Of a stretch of 64,000 nt of DNA, positions 17,490 to 25,799 are shown in pieces (positions within the stretch are counted from its first letter, which is position 1; each line of letters opens with the position of its first letter). The stretch is taken from the NCBI GenBank assembly GCA_034007705.1, contig JAVEQK010000002.1:165049-229048 (forward strand). Direction: 5' to 3'. The stretch is from UBA10518 sp022837185. Lineage in GTDB: Bacteria > Desulfobacterota > Desulfobulbia > Desulfobulbales > Desulfobulbaceae. The notes beneath the pieces were generated by a model that saw only the letters and a list, made by a program, of their open reading frames with translations, ran no database searches and was not told the origin of the DNA. The position numbers and the translations under genes are program-made.

Positions 17490-18848
17490 ATGATGAAAGA
17501 AATGAAACCGGAAACCATAGCCCTGCACGGCGGCCAGACGCCGGATCCGGCAACCCGCAGCCGCGCGGTGCCGATCTACCAGACCACCAGCTATGTTTTT
17601 GCCGACACGGAAGACGCTGCCGGCCTGTTCAGCCTGAAGCCCGAAGTCTGGGCCCCCCGGCTCAATCTGGACACCGAGGGCCTGCGGCCGGAAGATTTTG
17701 CTCCGGAAGCCACCGGCAATATCTATACCCGGATCATGAACCCGACCACGGATGTCCTGGAACGGCGCATGGCCGGGCTGGAAGGAGGTGTCGGCGCCCT
17801 GGCCGTCAGCTCCGGGTCCGCGGCTATTACGTATGCGGTGCTCAACATCTGCGGGCAGGGCGATCATGTGGTCTCCTCCTCCAGCCTGTATGGGGGGACC
17901 TATAACCTGTTCCATCACACCCTTCCCCGATACGGCATTACAACCACCTTTGTCCCCGGCGGACGGCCCGAGGACTATGCCGCCGCCGTCACCGGGGCGA
18001 CAAAGTGCATGTTTGTTGAAACGATCGGCAATCCCGGCCTGGATGTGCCCGATCTGGAACAGATAGCCGCAACGGCCCACGCCGCCGGGGTTCCCCTTAT
18101 TGTCGACAATACCGTGCCGACCCCGTTTCTGTGCCGCCCCTTTGATTTCGGCGCCGACATAGTCGTCCATTCCCTGACCAAGTTCTGCGGCGGACACGGC
18201 AATTCCATCGGCGGGGTGATCGTCGATTCCGGCAGGTTCGACTGGAAGGCGCCGGCAAAGTTTCCCATGCTCACGGAGCCTGATCCGTCGTACGGCGGTG
18301 TTGTCTGGGCGGAAGCAGTGGGCAAGGCCGCCTATGTGATCCGGGCCCGGACTATCCTGCTGCGCGACACCGGGGCGTGTCTTTCTCCCTTCAACAGTTT
18401 TCTCCTGCTCCAGGGCATTGAAACCCTGCCCCTGAGGATGGAGCGCCACAGTGAAAACGCACTGGCCGTGGCCGAATATCTGCGGCAGCACGGCCGGGTT
18501 GCCTGGGTTCGCTACCCCGGCCTGGAAGACCATCCGACCCACGGCCTGGCAAAAAAATATCTCCCCCGCGGATACGGGGCCCTTGTCGGCTTTGGCATCA
18601 AGGGAGGGCTCGAGGCGGGGAAACGGTTCATCAACAGCCTCGAATTGTTCAGCCACCTGGCAAACATCGGTGACGCGAAAAGTCTGGCCATCCATCCGGC
18701 CTCGACCACCCATGCGCAATTGACTCCGGACGAACAGTTGTCGGCGGGGGTTTCACCGGACTTTATCAGGCTGTCCATCGGCCTGGAGCATATCGACGAC
18801 ATCATTGCCGACCTCGCCCGGGCCCTCGACTCCTCCGCCGGACGATAA
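17490..18848 (+). CDS. O-acetylhomoserine sulfhydrylase (aminocarboxypropyltransferase), PLP enzyme
   Basis: 452 residues, Cys/Met-metabolism PLP family. The PLP lysine is K231 in HSLTKFCGGHGN; substrate and cofactor contacts include NIYTRIMNPTTDVLE, AVSSGSAAITYA, SSLYGGTYNL and VDNTVPTPF, and the end has SIGLEHIDDIIADL. It makes homocysteine from O-acetylhomoserine and sulfide, the step after MetX encoded on the other strand at 23-24 kb. An insertion around residues 45-65 (KPEVWAPRLNLDTEG) lengthens it relative to most homologues of ~430 residues. Own promoter not identified. Confidence 0.9.
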   Translation: MMKEMKPETIALHGGQTPDPATRSRAVPIYQTTSYVFADTEDAAGLFSLKPEVWAPRLNLDTEGLRPEDFAPEATGNIYTRIMNPTTDVLERRMAGLEGGVGALAVSSGSAAITYAVLNICGQGDHVVSSSSLYGGTYNLFHHTLPRYGITTTFVPGGRPEDYAAAVTGATKCMFVETIGNPGLDVPDLEQIAATAHAAGVPLIVDNTVPTPFLCRPFDFGADIVVHSLTKFCGGHGNSIGGVIVDSGRFDWKAPAKFPMLTEPDPSYGGVVWAEAVGKAAYVIRARTILLRDTGACLSPFNSFLLLQGIETLPLRMERHSENALAVAEYLRQHGRVAWVRYPGLEDHPTHGLAKKYLPRGYGALVGFGIKGGLEAGKRFINSLELFSHLANIGDAKSLAIHPASTTHAQLTPDEQLSAGVSPDFIRLSIGLEHIDDIIADLARALDSSAGR

Positions 18849-18905
18849 CGGCCGGGGGCAGCAGCGTATCGACTGAACGAAGCCAGCCGCATCCCATATT
18901 AATCC

Positions 18906-18934
18906 TTGACAAGATACCGGACGGCAAGGATAAT
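18906..18934 (+). promoter_or_regulatory. sigma-70 promoter for the single-domain PilZ-like gene
   Basis: TTGACA at 18906-18911, a 17-bp spacer and GATAAT at 18929-18934. Start of transcription would fall near 18941, giving a leader of about 33 nt before the ATG at 18974. Confidence 0.7.
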
Positions 18935-18973
18935 ATTTAGGGGGTCTGCAAAAAATTTTCGTGGGGGGCTGGC

Positions 18974-19357
18974 ATGAAAATACAAGGCAACTGCAGGTCG
19001 ACGGACCGCCATCAAACCCTTGGCATGATGACCAATCTGTTTGACGGGGAGGCAACCGTTCTCGGCGTTGTTGAGGATGTCTCCCTCGGCGGGATGTGCG
19101 TCTCGAATATCCCGGCTTCATTTGAAGACAAGACTGAAGTCTGTCTCTCCATTGTTACCGGTCCGCGGCGGGATTTTCACCTGGCATTGCAGCCGCGCTG
19201 GGTGCAGACAACCAACCGGGGGATGTACAAGATCATCGGTTTCTCCATCCAGGACCCGCCCTCGGACTGGAAAAAATTTATCGAGACACTGGTCGAGGGT
19301 CAGGCCGACCGCGACCCCTTCTACGCCATGGTGACGCCGACAGACACGGAAATGTAG
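18974..19357 (+). CDS. PilZ-like domain protein, single domain
   Basis: 127 residues, no membrane segment. An N-terminal Arg-rich element (CRSTDRHQT) precedes VVEDVSLGGMCVSNIP, the D-x-S-x-x-G motif of c-di-GMP-binding PilZ domains. The protein ends in IIGFSIQDPPSDWKKFI, a tail shared with both halves of the next gene. The basic start is weaker than a canonical RxxxR, so c-di-GMP binding is probable rather than sure. Preceded by a strong promoter and a G-rich ribosome site. Confidence 0.75.
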   Translation: MKIQGNCRSTDRHQTLGMMTNLFDGEATVLGVVEDVSLGGMCVSNIPASFEDKTEVCLSIVTGPRRDFHLALQPRWVQTTNRGMYKIIGFSIQDPPSDWKKFIETLVEGQADRDPFYAMVTPTDTEM

Positions 19358-19659
19358 CTTCAGCTGTCCTGTCCCCTCCCGCAGGGCCTGCCCAATCGCT
19401 TCGGCCCATTTCCGGACAGGCGCCGGACACATTCTCCGTGCCGGGTGTCCAACAGCGGACCCTTCGTCCGGCCAAGACCCTCTCCGTTTCTTTCATCTTC
19501 TTGACAAATCGGCAGAAAAAAGTAGAGAATATAGCATTATAGTTGTATTTTCCATCAAATCGGCAGGTCGTGATTTCGCCGTTTGCGGCACCCGGAAACC
19601 GCCGGCCGGAAAAATTTAAGAAAAAGCTGTCGTTTCCACCCAGGCTACAGGATATGCCC
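19358..19659 (+). promoter_or_regulatory. 302-bp spacer between PilZ-like genes with a promoter
   Basis: No gene seen. Around 19501 the composition becomes AT-rich: TTGACA at 19501-19506 followed after 18 bp by GAGAAT (19525-19530). This is a plausible promoter for the tandem PilZ gene, with a leader of about 120 nt. No terminator is obvious after the first PilZ gene, so some read-through is likely. Confidence 0.45.
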
Positions 19660-20373
19660 ATGGTTGACGAACGGAGAAAGAATGAACGGCTGAAGACGCC
19701 CGGGCTGAAGTCAAATATCACGGACGGCAAGGGGGCTTTTTTTGTGGTGGTGGAGGACATATCGGATACGGGGGTCGGAGTGGCGGAGGTTCCGGACGGA
19801 TTCGATGAAACGGTCCATAAGTGTTTTGCCCTGATCAATGCCCCGCTCAAGGATTTCAATCTCGTCCTCCGCCCACGATGGGTCCGCCCCGCCAAATCGG
19901 GGAAATTTAAGAGGATCGGTTTCCAGATCGAGGACCCTCCCCCCGAATGGATCGATTTTGTCTCCCGGTTCAAAAAGGAGCTTGGGCAAAAAAATCAGCG
20001 GAGCAGTTCCCGCCACCGGACATTCGGCCTGATGGCCGTTGTCTCCGACGGAGCGGCCAAATTTTTCGGGGTGGTCGAGGATTTGTCCGAAAACGGTCTG
20101 CGGTTGACGCAGGTGCCGGCTGAATTTGACGATTCGACCGGGGCCTGTTTCGCGGTGGTGCACAGCCCCACCGGGGATGTCAATGTCAGCCTCCATCCCT
20201 GCTGGATCCGTCCCACCAACAAGGGGATGTACAAAACCATCGGCTTCCGGATTCACGATCCTCCCGAAGGGTGGCAGGAGATGATCGAGGAACTGGAAAG
20301 CGAGGGCAGCCAACTCGGCTTCCTGCTGGTGCCGGACGAAGAATCCGAAGAACAGAGCCCGGAAGAAAAATAG
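19660..20373 (+). CDS. tandem PilZ-like domain protein
   Basis: 237 residues from ATG 19660 (AGGA 8 nt upstream; an ATG two codons earlier is possible). Domain 1: DERRKNERLKT then VVEDISDTGVGVAEVP and IGFQIEDPPPEWIDF. Domain 2 begins near residue 115: SSRHRTFGL then VVEDLSENGLRLTQVP and IGFRIHDPPEGWQEM. Both have the PilZ D-x-S-x-x-G element. The two halves and the preceding gene are clearly paralogous, so this arose by duplication and fusion. The acidic end (DEESEEQSPEEK) may be a flexible tail. Followed by a terminator. Confidence 0.78.
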   Translation: MVDERRKNERLKTPGLKSNITDGKGAFFVVVEDISDTGVGVAEVPDGFDETVHKCFALINAPLKDFNLVLRPRWVRPAKSGKFKRIGFQIEDPPPEWIDFVSRFKKELGQKNQRSSSRHRTFGLMAVVSDGAAKFFGVVEDLSENGLRLTQVPAEFDDSTGACFAVVHSPTGDVNVSLHPCWIRPTNKGMYKTIGFRIHDPPEGWQEMIEELESEGSQLGFLLVPDEESEEQSPEEK

Positions 20374-20408
20374 GGAATGCCTGCCTCCCGGCGGCAGTGA
20401 GCCGCAGC

Positions 20409-20432
20409 TCCCCTTTTTGAGGGGATTTTTTT
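20409..20432 (+). terminator. rho-independent terminator after the tandem PilZ gene
   Basis: Six-bp stem TCCCCT / AGGGGA (20409-20414 with 20420-20425), five-base loop, then seven Ts. It lies in the convergent gap next to cysK and serves the rightward transcript. Confidence 0.65.
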
Positions 20433-21373
20433 CAGGCGTCCCGGGTTGACGGCTCCATCAGGTCGGTGCTCAGGTAGCGCTCGCCGGTGTCCGGCAGGAT
20501 GACCACGATGCGTTTGCCGGAGTTCTCAGGACGGGTGCCGACTTTCCTGGCGGCCGCGACCGCCGCGCCGGAGGATATGCCGCAGAGGACGCCTTCACGG
20601 CGGGCCGTTTCGCGGGCTGTGGCGAACGCTTCCTCGTTCGATATCTGGACGATTTCATCAATGACCGATCTGTCCAGCACTTCCGGAATGAAACCGGCCC
20701 CGATTCCCTGAATTTTGTGCGGTCCCGGCTTGCCGCCGGACAGGACCGGGGAAGCGGCGGGCTCCACCGCCACAATATGGAGGAATGGGTTTTTTCCCTT
20801 GAGCATCCCGCCGGCACCGCTTATGGTGCCGCCGGTGCCGACTCCGGAGATAAAGATGTCGATCCGGCCGTCGGTCTGCTCCCATATTTCCGGACCGGTG
20901 GTGGTCCTGTGAATCGCCGGATTCGCCGGGTTGCGGAACTGGTCGGGCATCCATGCGTTCGGTGTTGAAGCGACCAGTTCCCCGGCTTTGGCGATCGCCC
21001 CCTTCATGCCGAGCTCACCCGGGGTCAGGACAAGTTGCGCGCCGAAGTGGCGCAGCAGTTTCCTCCGTTCGATACTCATGGTCTCGGGCATGGTCAGAAT
21101 CAGCCTGTAGCCCCTGGCCGCGGCGACAGAGGCAAGTCCGATGCCCGTATTACCGCTTGTCGGCTCGATGATGGTTGTCGCCGGGGTCAGCCTCCCCTCT
21201 CTTTCAGCGGTATCCACCATTGCCACGGCGATCCTGTCCTTGACGCAGCCCAGCGGGTTGCCGGACTCCATCTTGCCCAGCAGTTCCACGCCCAGCTCCG
21301 CACTCATCGATTGGAGGCGGATCAGCGGTGTTTCGCCCACCGATTTGGTAATGTCATTGCTCAGTGCTCTCAT
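20432..21373 (-). CDS. cysK: cysteine synthase A (O-acetylserine sulfhydrylase)
   Basis: 313 residues. Fold-type II PLP enzyme: NPLGCVKDRIA holds the PLP lysine, PTSGNTGIGLASVAA the phosphate-binding loop, and GTGGTISGAGGMLK the cofactor glycine loop; the C-terminal CGISSGAAVAAA motif is present. It converts O-acetylserine and sulfide to cysteine. It begins in the stop of cysE with a 4-bp overlap, so the two are translationally coupled, and cysteine synthase complex formation through the SAT C terminus is likely. The usual NPxGSVKDR has Cys in place of Ser, a tolerated change. Confidence 0.92.
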   Translation of the reverse strand: MRALSNDITKSVGETPLIRLQSMSAELGVELLGKMESGNPLGCVKDRIAVAMVDTAEREGRLTPATTIIEPTSGNTGIGLASVAAARGYRLILTMPETMSIERRKLLRHFGAQLVLTPGELGMKGAIAKAGELVASTPNAWMPDQFRNPANPAIHRTTTGPEIWEQTDGRIDIFISGVGTGGTISGAGGMLKGKNPFLHIVAVEPAASPVLSGGKPGPHKIQGIGAGFIPEVLDRSVIDEIVQISNEEAFATARETARREGVLCGISSGAAVAAARKVGTRPENSGKRIVVILPDTGERYLSTDLMEPSTRDA

Positions 21374-22368
21374 TTTTTCCCCTGCGTATTGCCCAGATAG
21401 ATCAGTTCGGGCTGTTTCAGCAGCACTTTGGTGTCGGGGCCGACGCTTTCCGTCAGCCAGACGTTGCCGCCGATGATGGACCGGGCGCCTATTACGGTAT
21501 TGCCGCCCAGAATGGTTGCGTTGGCATAGATGATGACGTCGTCTTCAATGGTCGGATGACGCTTGGTATTGCGCAGTTTTTTGGCGGCATCGCGGGGCAG
21601 GGAGAGTGCGCCGAGGGTGACGCCCTGATAAATGCGCACCCGGTCGCCGATGGTGGTGGTGGCGCCCACCACGACCCCGGCGCCATGATCGATGAAAAAG
21701 CTGTTGCCGATTTCCGCTCCGGGGTGGATGTCGATGGCGGTGCGGCTGTAGGCGTACTCGCTCATGATGCGCGGAATGATCGGCACCTCCAGTTCCACCA
21801 GGCGATGGGCCAGCCGGTACACCATGATGGCGAAGAACCCCGGATAGCTGAAAATGACCTCGTCCACGTTTTCAGCGGCGGGATCGCCCTGCAGGGTGGC
21901 ATGGATGTCCAGTTCGAGCAGATCCTTTATCCCGGGCAGGGTTTGAACGAAAACGGAGGCTATGTCGTAGGACCGCTCGCCGCATCGGGTGCAGGACCTG
22001 TTGTTTCTGAAGCAGTCATGGCGGATCGCCGAACCGATCTGTCTGGACAGGTTTTCGTAAAACGAGCTGAGGGACTGACCCAGGAAATATTCAAGGCTTT
22101 CGGTGCTGACGATCATGCCGCTGAAGTAACCGGGGAAAAGTATCTGCTGGGCCTGGTGCACGAGCCGTTCGATTTCCAGTTTGGACGGGATCGGTACCGG
22201 TTCCTTGTGGCTGGACCATTTTCCGGAGGAGAAGCCTGCGGTGAGCTGCCTGACCACCGGCGGCACGGTGGCGAAGAGATCTTCCGTGGGCCGGGGATCG
22301 GCGTCGCATTCTTCCGCCCTGAATTCGTTCTGGCCTGCAATGTTTATTTTCTTCATTTTTTTTGCCAA
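21370..22368 (-). CDS. cysE: serine O-acetyltransferase, long EpsC/SatA type
   Basis: 332 residues: an N-terminal helical domain followed by a left-handed beta-helix of hexapeptide repeats (GVVVGATTTIGDRVRIYQGVTLG, DDVIIYANATILGG). The active-site region DIHPGAEIGNSFFIDHGAGVV is intact. It acetylates serine for CysK. The N-terminal 140-residue region is larger than in enteric CysE and matches the EpsC-type group. The C terminus ends in LLKQPELIYLGNTQGKK, not the DGI-like tail that binds CysK in the enteric complex. Starts 15 bp after metW. Confidence 0.9.
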   Translation of the reverse strand: MAKKMKKINIAGQNEFRAEECDADPRPTEDLFATVPPVVRQLTAGFSSGKWSSHKEPVPIPSKLEIERLVHQAQQILFPGYFSGMIVSTESLEYFLGQSLSSFYENLSRQIGSAIRHDCFRNNRSCTRCGERSYDIASVFVQTLPGIKDLLELDIHATLQGDPAAENVDEVIFSYPGFFAIMVYRLAHRLVELEVPIIPRIMSEYAYSRTAIDIHPGAEIGNSFFIDHGAGVVVGATTTIGDRVRIYQGVTLGALSLPRDAAKKLRNTKRHPTIEDDVIIYANATILGGNTVIGARSIIGGNVWLTESVGPDTKVLLKQPELIYLGNTQGKK

Positions 22369-22382
22369 CTGTTGAGGTCCTT

Positions 22383-23015
22383 TCAGGTCGTTCGCTCGAG
22401 CATCATAATGCCGTAGGTGGCCCGAAGATTGGTCAGGCGGCGGACAATATGCCCCTGGCTGTCGTGGTGATGGGTGTTGATCGCCACCTCACGGACCAGC
22501 CGGATGCCGGTCCTTTTGAGGAACCGTTTGAAATCCTTGATGGTTATGACCCGGATATTGGGGGTGTCGTACCATTCATAGGGAAGCTGGTCGGTGATCG
22601 GCGCATGGCCGGTAAAGAGGATCTGCATGCGGATCAGCCAGTGCCCGAAATTGGGGAAACTGACGATGACCCTCCGGCCGATCCGGAGCAGTTCGGGGAT
22701 CAGTTCCTGGGGCACCAAGATCTGCTGCAGGGTCTGGCTGAGGACAACATAATCAAAGCTGAGATCCGGGTAGTCGTGCACCTCCTCCTGAAAATCACCC
22801 TGCAGCACCGTCAGGCCGCGTTCGATGCACTTGGCGGTCTTGTCCTCGGACAACTCGATCCCGGTCCCCCGGACCCCTTTCCGCTGTTTGAGAAAGAACA
22901 GCAGGTCGCCGTTGCCGCAGCCAAGATCGAGCACCCGTGAACCGGGGTCGATCCAGGAGGCGATGACCTGGAGATCAAAGCGGGTGTTCTCCGGCAGGTC
23001 AGTTCCGTCCTTCAT
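22383..23015 (-). CDS. metW: methionine biosynthesis protein MetW
   Basis: 210 residues, SAM-binding class I methyltransferase fold: ASWIDPGSRVLDLGCGNGDLLFFL is the glycine-rich loop, followed by LSEDKTAKCIERGLTVLQGDFQE and YVVLSQTLQQI. MetW is always paired with MetX and is thought to modulate or partner homoserine acetyltransferase rather than to methylate. Overlaps the end of metX by 17 bp. Longer than some members because of a C-terminal IRLVREVAINTHHHDSQGH segment. Confidence 0.9.
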   Translation of the reverse strand: MKDGTDLPENTRFDLQVIASWIDPGSRVLDLGCGNGDLLFFLKQRKGVRGTGIELSEDKTAKCIERGLTVLQGDFQEEVHDYPDLSFDYVVLSQTLQQILVPQELIPELLRIGRRVIVSFPNFGHWLIRMQILFTGHAPITDQLPYEWYDTPNIRVITIKDFKRFLKRTGIRLVREVAINTHHHDSQGHIVRRLTNLRATYGIMMLERTT

Positions 23016-24144
23016 GGCTTATCCTTTCGAGGAACCCGGATATCAGCTTGTTCATCTGCTCGTTTTGCATCAGAAAGGCATCGTGCCCCCAGCGGGCGTC
23101 GATTTCACAGAAACTGACGTCGCTGCCGCTTTTTTTCAGGGCGGAAACAATGGCGCGGGACTGATAGGTCGGATACAGCCAGTCCGAGGTGAAGGAAAGC
23201 ACCAGAAAGCGGATGGAAGCCAGGCGGTCATCGACCAGGAGGTTGCGGTCGTCGCGCTCCAGGTCGAAATAGTCGGATGCCTTGGTGATGTAGAGCAGCG
23301 AATTGGCGTCGAAACGGGCGACGAATTTTGCACCCTGGTAGCGGAGATAGCTTTCGACTTCGAAATCACCGTTGAAATCGTAGGAGAGGGACGATCTGTT
23401 CTGCAGCTTTCTGCCGAATTTGCTGCGCATGGCCTCATCGGACAGGTAGGTGACATGGCCGATCATCCGGGCAACCGCCAGGCCGTGGTCCGGCCCCGGG
23501 CTGCCGTAATAGTTGCCGCCCCGCCAGTTGGGGTCGAACATGATCGCCTGCCGGGCCACCTCGTTGAAGGCAATGGCCTGCGCGGAGTGGCGGGTCGTGG
23601 TGGCGATGGGGACGGCCGAAGCCACCATTTCCGGGTAATCGACGCACCAGCGGAGCACCTGCATGCCCCCGACCGATCCCCCCAGCAAGGACATGATCCG
23701 GGTGATGCCCAGGTGATCGACCAGATGCTTCTGGGCGCGAACCATATCCTTGATGGTGACCATGGGGAAATCGAATCCGTATGGCTTGCCCGTTTTCGGG
23801 TTGATCGACGAGGGCCCGGTCGAACCCATGCAGCTGCCGAGAATATTGGAGCAGATGACAAAATAGCGGTCGGTGTCGATCGGTTTGCCCGGTCCGACCA
23901 TGTTGTCCCACCAGCCCGGCCGGGGATCATCCTCGGCGTAATAGCCGGCGACGTGCGAGTCTCCCGAACAGGCGTGCAGGATCAGCACGGCGTTGCTTTT
24001 GTCCCGGTTCAGGGTTCCCAGGGTCTCATAGGCCAGGGTGATGGGGCCAAGAGCGGCGCCGGAGTCGAGCACCATTTCGTTGGGCGGCTCGGCAAAGGTA
24101 TAATATTTTTTTTCAACCAGCAGTTTTTCTGATTTGTCGCGCAA
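22999..24144 (-). CDS. metX: homoserine O-acetyltransferase MetX
   Basis: 381 residues, alpha/beta hydrolase fold: the nucleophile elbow is LLGGSVGGMQVLRW, and the acid and His are in SFTSDWLYP and DARWGHDAFL. Substrate motifs LAYETLGTLN, CSGDSHVAGYY, SNILGSCMGSTGPSS are present. First committed step of methionine synthesis here, feeding the O-acetylhomoserine sulfhydrylase at 17.5 kb. Initiation must be TTG at 24144, because a stop lies two codons upstream, and no ATG is available before conserved sequence. First gene of metX-metW-cysE-cysK. Confidence 0.92.
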   Translation of the reverse strand: MRDKSEKLLVEKKYYTFAEPPNEMVLDSGAALGPITLAYETLGTLNRDKSNAVLILHACSGDSHVAGYYAEDDPRPGWWDNMVGPGKPIDTDRYFVICSNILGSCMGSTGPSSINPKTGKPYGFDFPMVTIKDMVRAQKHLVDHLGITRIMSLLGGSVGGMQVLRWCVDYPEMVASAVPIATTTRHSAQAIAFNEVARQAIMFDPNWRGGNYYGSPGPDHGLAVARMIGHVTYLSDEAMRSKFGRKLQNRSSLSYDFNGDFEVESYLRYQGAKFVARFDANSLLYITKASDYFDLERDDRNLLVDDRLASIRFLVLSFTSDWLYPTYQSRAIVSALKKSGSDVSFCEIDARWGHDAFLMQNEQMNKLISGFLERISHEGRN

Positions 24145-24670
24145 TGGTTATGCTCAATGAGTGTTGATAAATATCTGTTTTAATATACCACCATGTAGCA
24201 CATGATGGGAGGAAAAAAGTATTTTCCCCGGCGGCTTGCCGCGCATCCGTTGCAGCGCGGCAAAAATATGCCATTATTCTGAGAGGTTATGTCATTTCTG
24301 TCCCGGTTTCGCCGGCAAAAAAGTGTTCCGCCCATGGTGTTTCGTTAAGATAATCATCAAGAGGAACCGATTCAATGGCGGGTTGTCCCTGGAGGTGAAA
24401 GTGCGGGGCTTGCCGGGAACAGGTCTGTCCCTGGCGGATGAAGGGGTTTTCCCTGGGGGCAGGGCCCGGGAGGGCGGGCCCTGTGTCCAGGTTCCCGGTT
24501 TGGGGAAAGAAGAGGACTCCCCGGTTAAGAGGCAGCGAAACAGGGGAGGAAGAGGGAGATTGTTCCGCCGAAAAAAAGGTTTACCCACCCCTGGTTGAAG
24601 GATCGAGTCATTGGAGGGGGCCGTTAACCCGAATCAACAGGGGCAGGTAAATGGTTGCATCACATTGCTG
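24145..24670. other. 526-bp intergenic region upstream of metX
   Basis: No convincing gene. On the leftward strand near metX the sequence is AT-rich with TATATT about 40 bp before the start, and CATGT-AGC-ACATG forms a short inverted repeat close by, a possible operator. An 8-bp GC hairpin (CAGGGCCC 24460-24467 / GGGCCCTG 24476-24483) has no T-run. A terminator for the ECF operon lies at 24571-24651. I saw no SAM riboswitch. Confidence 0.45.
24571..24651 (-). terminator. candidate rho-independent terminator of the ECF-sigma operon
   Basis: Leftward: the complement of 24638-24651 pairs with that of 24580-24593 in a 6 + 6 bp stem broken by two mismatches, over a 44-base loop, and is followed by seven T on the leftward strand (A-run 24571-24577). 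It is just after the last gene. The long loop lowers confidence. Confidence 0.45.
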
Positions 24671-25735
24671 TCAACGTCCGCGGCCGCCGCCGGAACCGCC
24701 GCTCGATCCTCCGGAGCCGCCCGAAGATCCTGAACCGCTTGACCCGCCGGAGGAACCGGAGCCGCTTGCGCCGCCGGAAGCGCCTGAACCGCTTGACCCG
24801 CCGGAGGAGCCGGAACCGCTTGACCCGCCGGAAGAGCCGGAACTACTCGACCCGCCGGAGGAACCGGAGCCGCTCGATCCGCCGGAGGAACCGGAGCCGC
24901 CGGAGGAACCGGATCCGCCCGAACTGCCGGAGGAACCGGAACCGCCCCCATCACCCGAAGAGCCGGCTCCGCCGGAACCTCCGGAACCCCGTGATCCTTC
25001 TCCAGTCCCCTTGCCGCCGGCAGTCGATGAAAACCCCCGGGCGGCGTTTTCAGCCGATCCGTACCGGGCCTGCTGGGCGAACGATTCCTGGAGGTTTCGC
25101 ATTTCCCGGGCCTGATATTGCTGCCGGAGGGCATTGACCGCCGCATCGGCCGCTGTGGCGGAGGAGACTCCCCGCCGGGTCATGGTACGGACGACAGCCA
25201 TGGTTTCCACCCTGAGCTGCCGGGCCTCATCCTGGTTCATCGTTCTGGTTCTGGTCCGCAGCTGGGTCATGACCGCCTCGCAGTCCTCATCGCTCAGGCC
25301 GGCGGCGTAGGCATCGGCGATCAGGCCGCCCAGTTCGTCAACCTGTTCCCCGTTATCCGCCAGTTCCCGGGCCTGCCGATATGCTTTTTCATATCTGTTT
25401 CTGACCTGTTCGGCTGCCCGGACAATATTGTCCTGGGGAATATTTTTGGCGATTCCTTCGCGGACCTTGTCGGATATCGGTTCGGTCGGCAGCCCTTTCT
25501 GCTGCGCCTCTCCGATCAAATTTCGGACCCGGACGGCGTTTTCATGTCTGAAGCGGTGCTGCTGCATGGCCTGGAGCAGGGCCGGGTCTTCGGCCGGGTC
25601 TACCTGGGCTTGATACCGGGAAGCCTCCCCCGCCTGCGCCTGCAGCCGGGTCGCTCCATCATAGGGAGCATCGGCAGCCTGCGCCGCAGCACAGGAAAGC
25701 AACAGGCATACTGCAGCCAACATAATTTTTTTCAT
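24671..25735 (-). CDS. secreted helical protein with long Gly/Ser repeat tail
   Basis: 354 residues. A signal peptide (KKIMLAAVCLLLSCAAAQA) precedes a helical region (~45-235) with repeated 30-residue helix pairs, seen in KGLPTEPISDKVREGIAKN, AYAAGLSDEDCEAVMTQL and TRRGVSSATAADAAVNAL. Residues ~240-354 are almost only Gly and Ser, built on a 9-residue period and ending in GGRGR. I do not know its function; it may be an exported filament or surface adhesin-like protein. It is the last gene of the ECF-sigma group, 64 nt after the lipoprotein. A PPE-type ORF on the other strand is only its mirror. Confidence 0.8.
   Translation of the reverse strand: MKKIMLAAVCLLLSCAAAQAADAPYDGATRLQAQAGEASRYQAQVDPAEDPALLQAMQQHRFRHENAVRVRNLIGEAQQKGLPTEPISDKVREGIAKNIPQDNIVRAAEQVRNRYEKAYRQARELADNGEQVDELGGLIADAYAAGLSDEDCEAVMTQLRTRTRTMNQDEARQLRVETMAVVRTMTRRGVSSATAADAAVNALRQQYQAREMRNLQESFAQQARYGSAENAARGFSSTAGGKGTGEGSRGSGGSGGAGSSGDGGGSGSSGSSGGSGSSGGSGSSGGSSGSGSSGGSSSSGSSGGSSGSGSSGGSSGSGASGGASGSGSSGGSSGSGSSGGSGGSSGGSGGGRGR
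24690..24985 (-). repeat. 27-bp degenerate minisatellite encoding the Gly/Ser tail
   Basis: About ten copies of a 27-bp unit, each coding nine residues of the SSGGSSGSG type. On the + strand a typical unit starts gagccggaaccgcttgac and ends ccgccggaa. One copy is shortened to 18 bp and the final copies diverge. Codon-level identity suggests recent expansion by slippage. Confidence 0.85.
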
Positions 25736-25799
25736 ACGAATCTCTCCACCATATAGATTTGTGAAATTTTATCTATTTAACGCGGAGGCAGACCAATGG

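Noticed and set aside
24460..24483. 8-bp GC hairpin as terminator
   Set aside because: No T-run on either side; kept only as structure within the intergenic entry.
24145..24570. SAM-responsive riboswitch upstream of metX
   Set aside because: No recognisable SAM-I or SAM-II core sequence was seen.
24236..24598. 120-codon + strand frame between metX and the repeat protein
   Set aside because: No ribosome site, odd composition and no recognisable motif.
24651..25115. + strand Pro/Glu/Asp-repeat frame (DPPEEPEPL units)
   Set aside because: It is only the antisense translation of the Gly/Ser minisatellite of the secreted protein, which has a signal peptide and a sensible reading.
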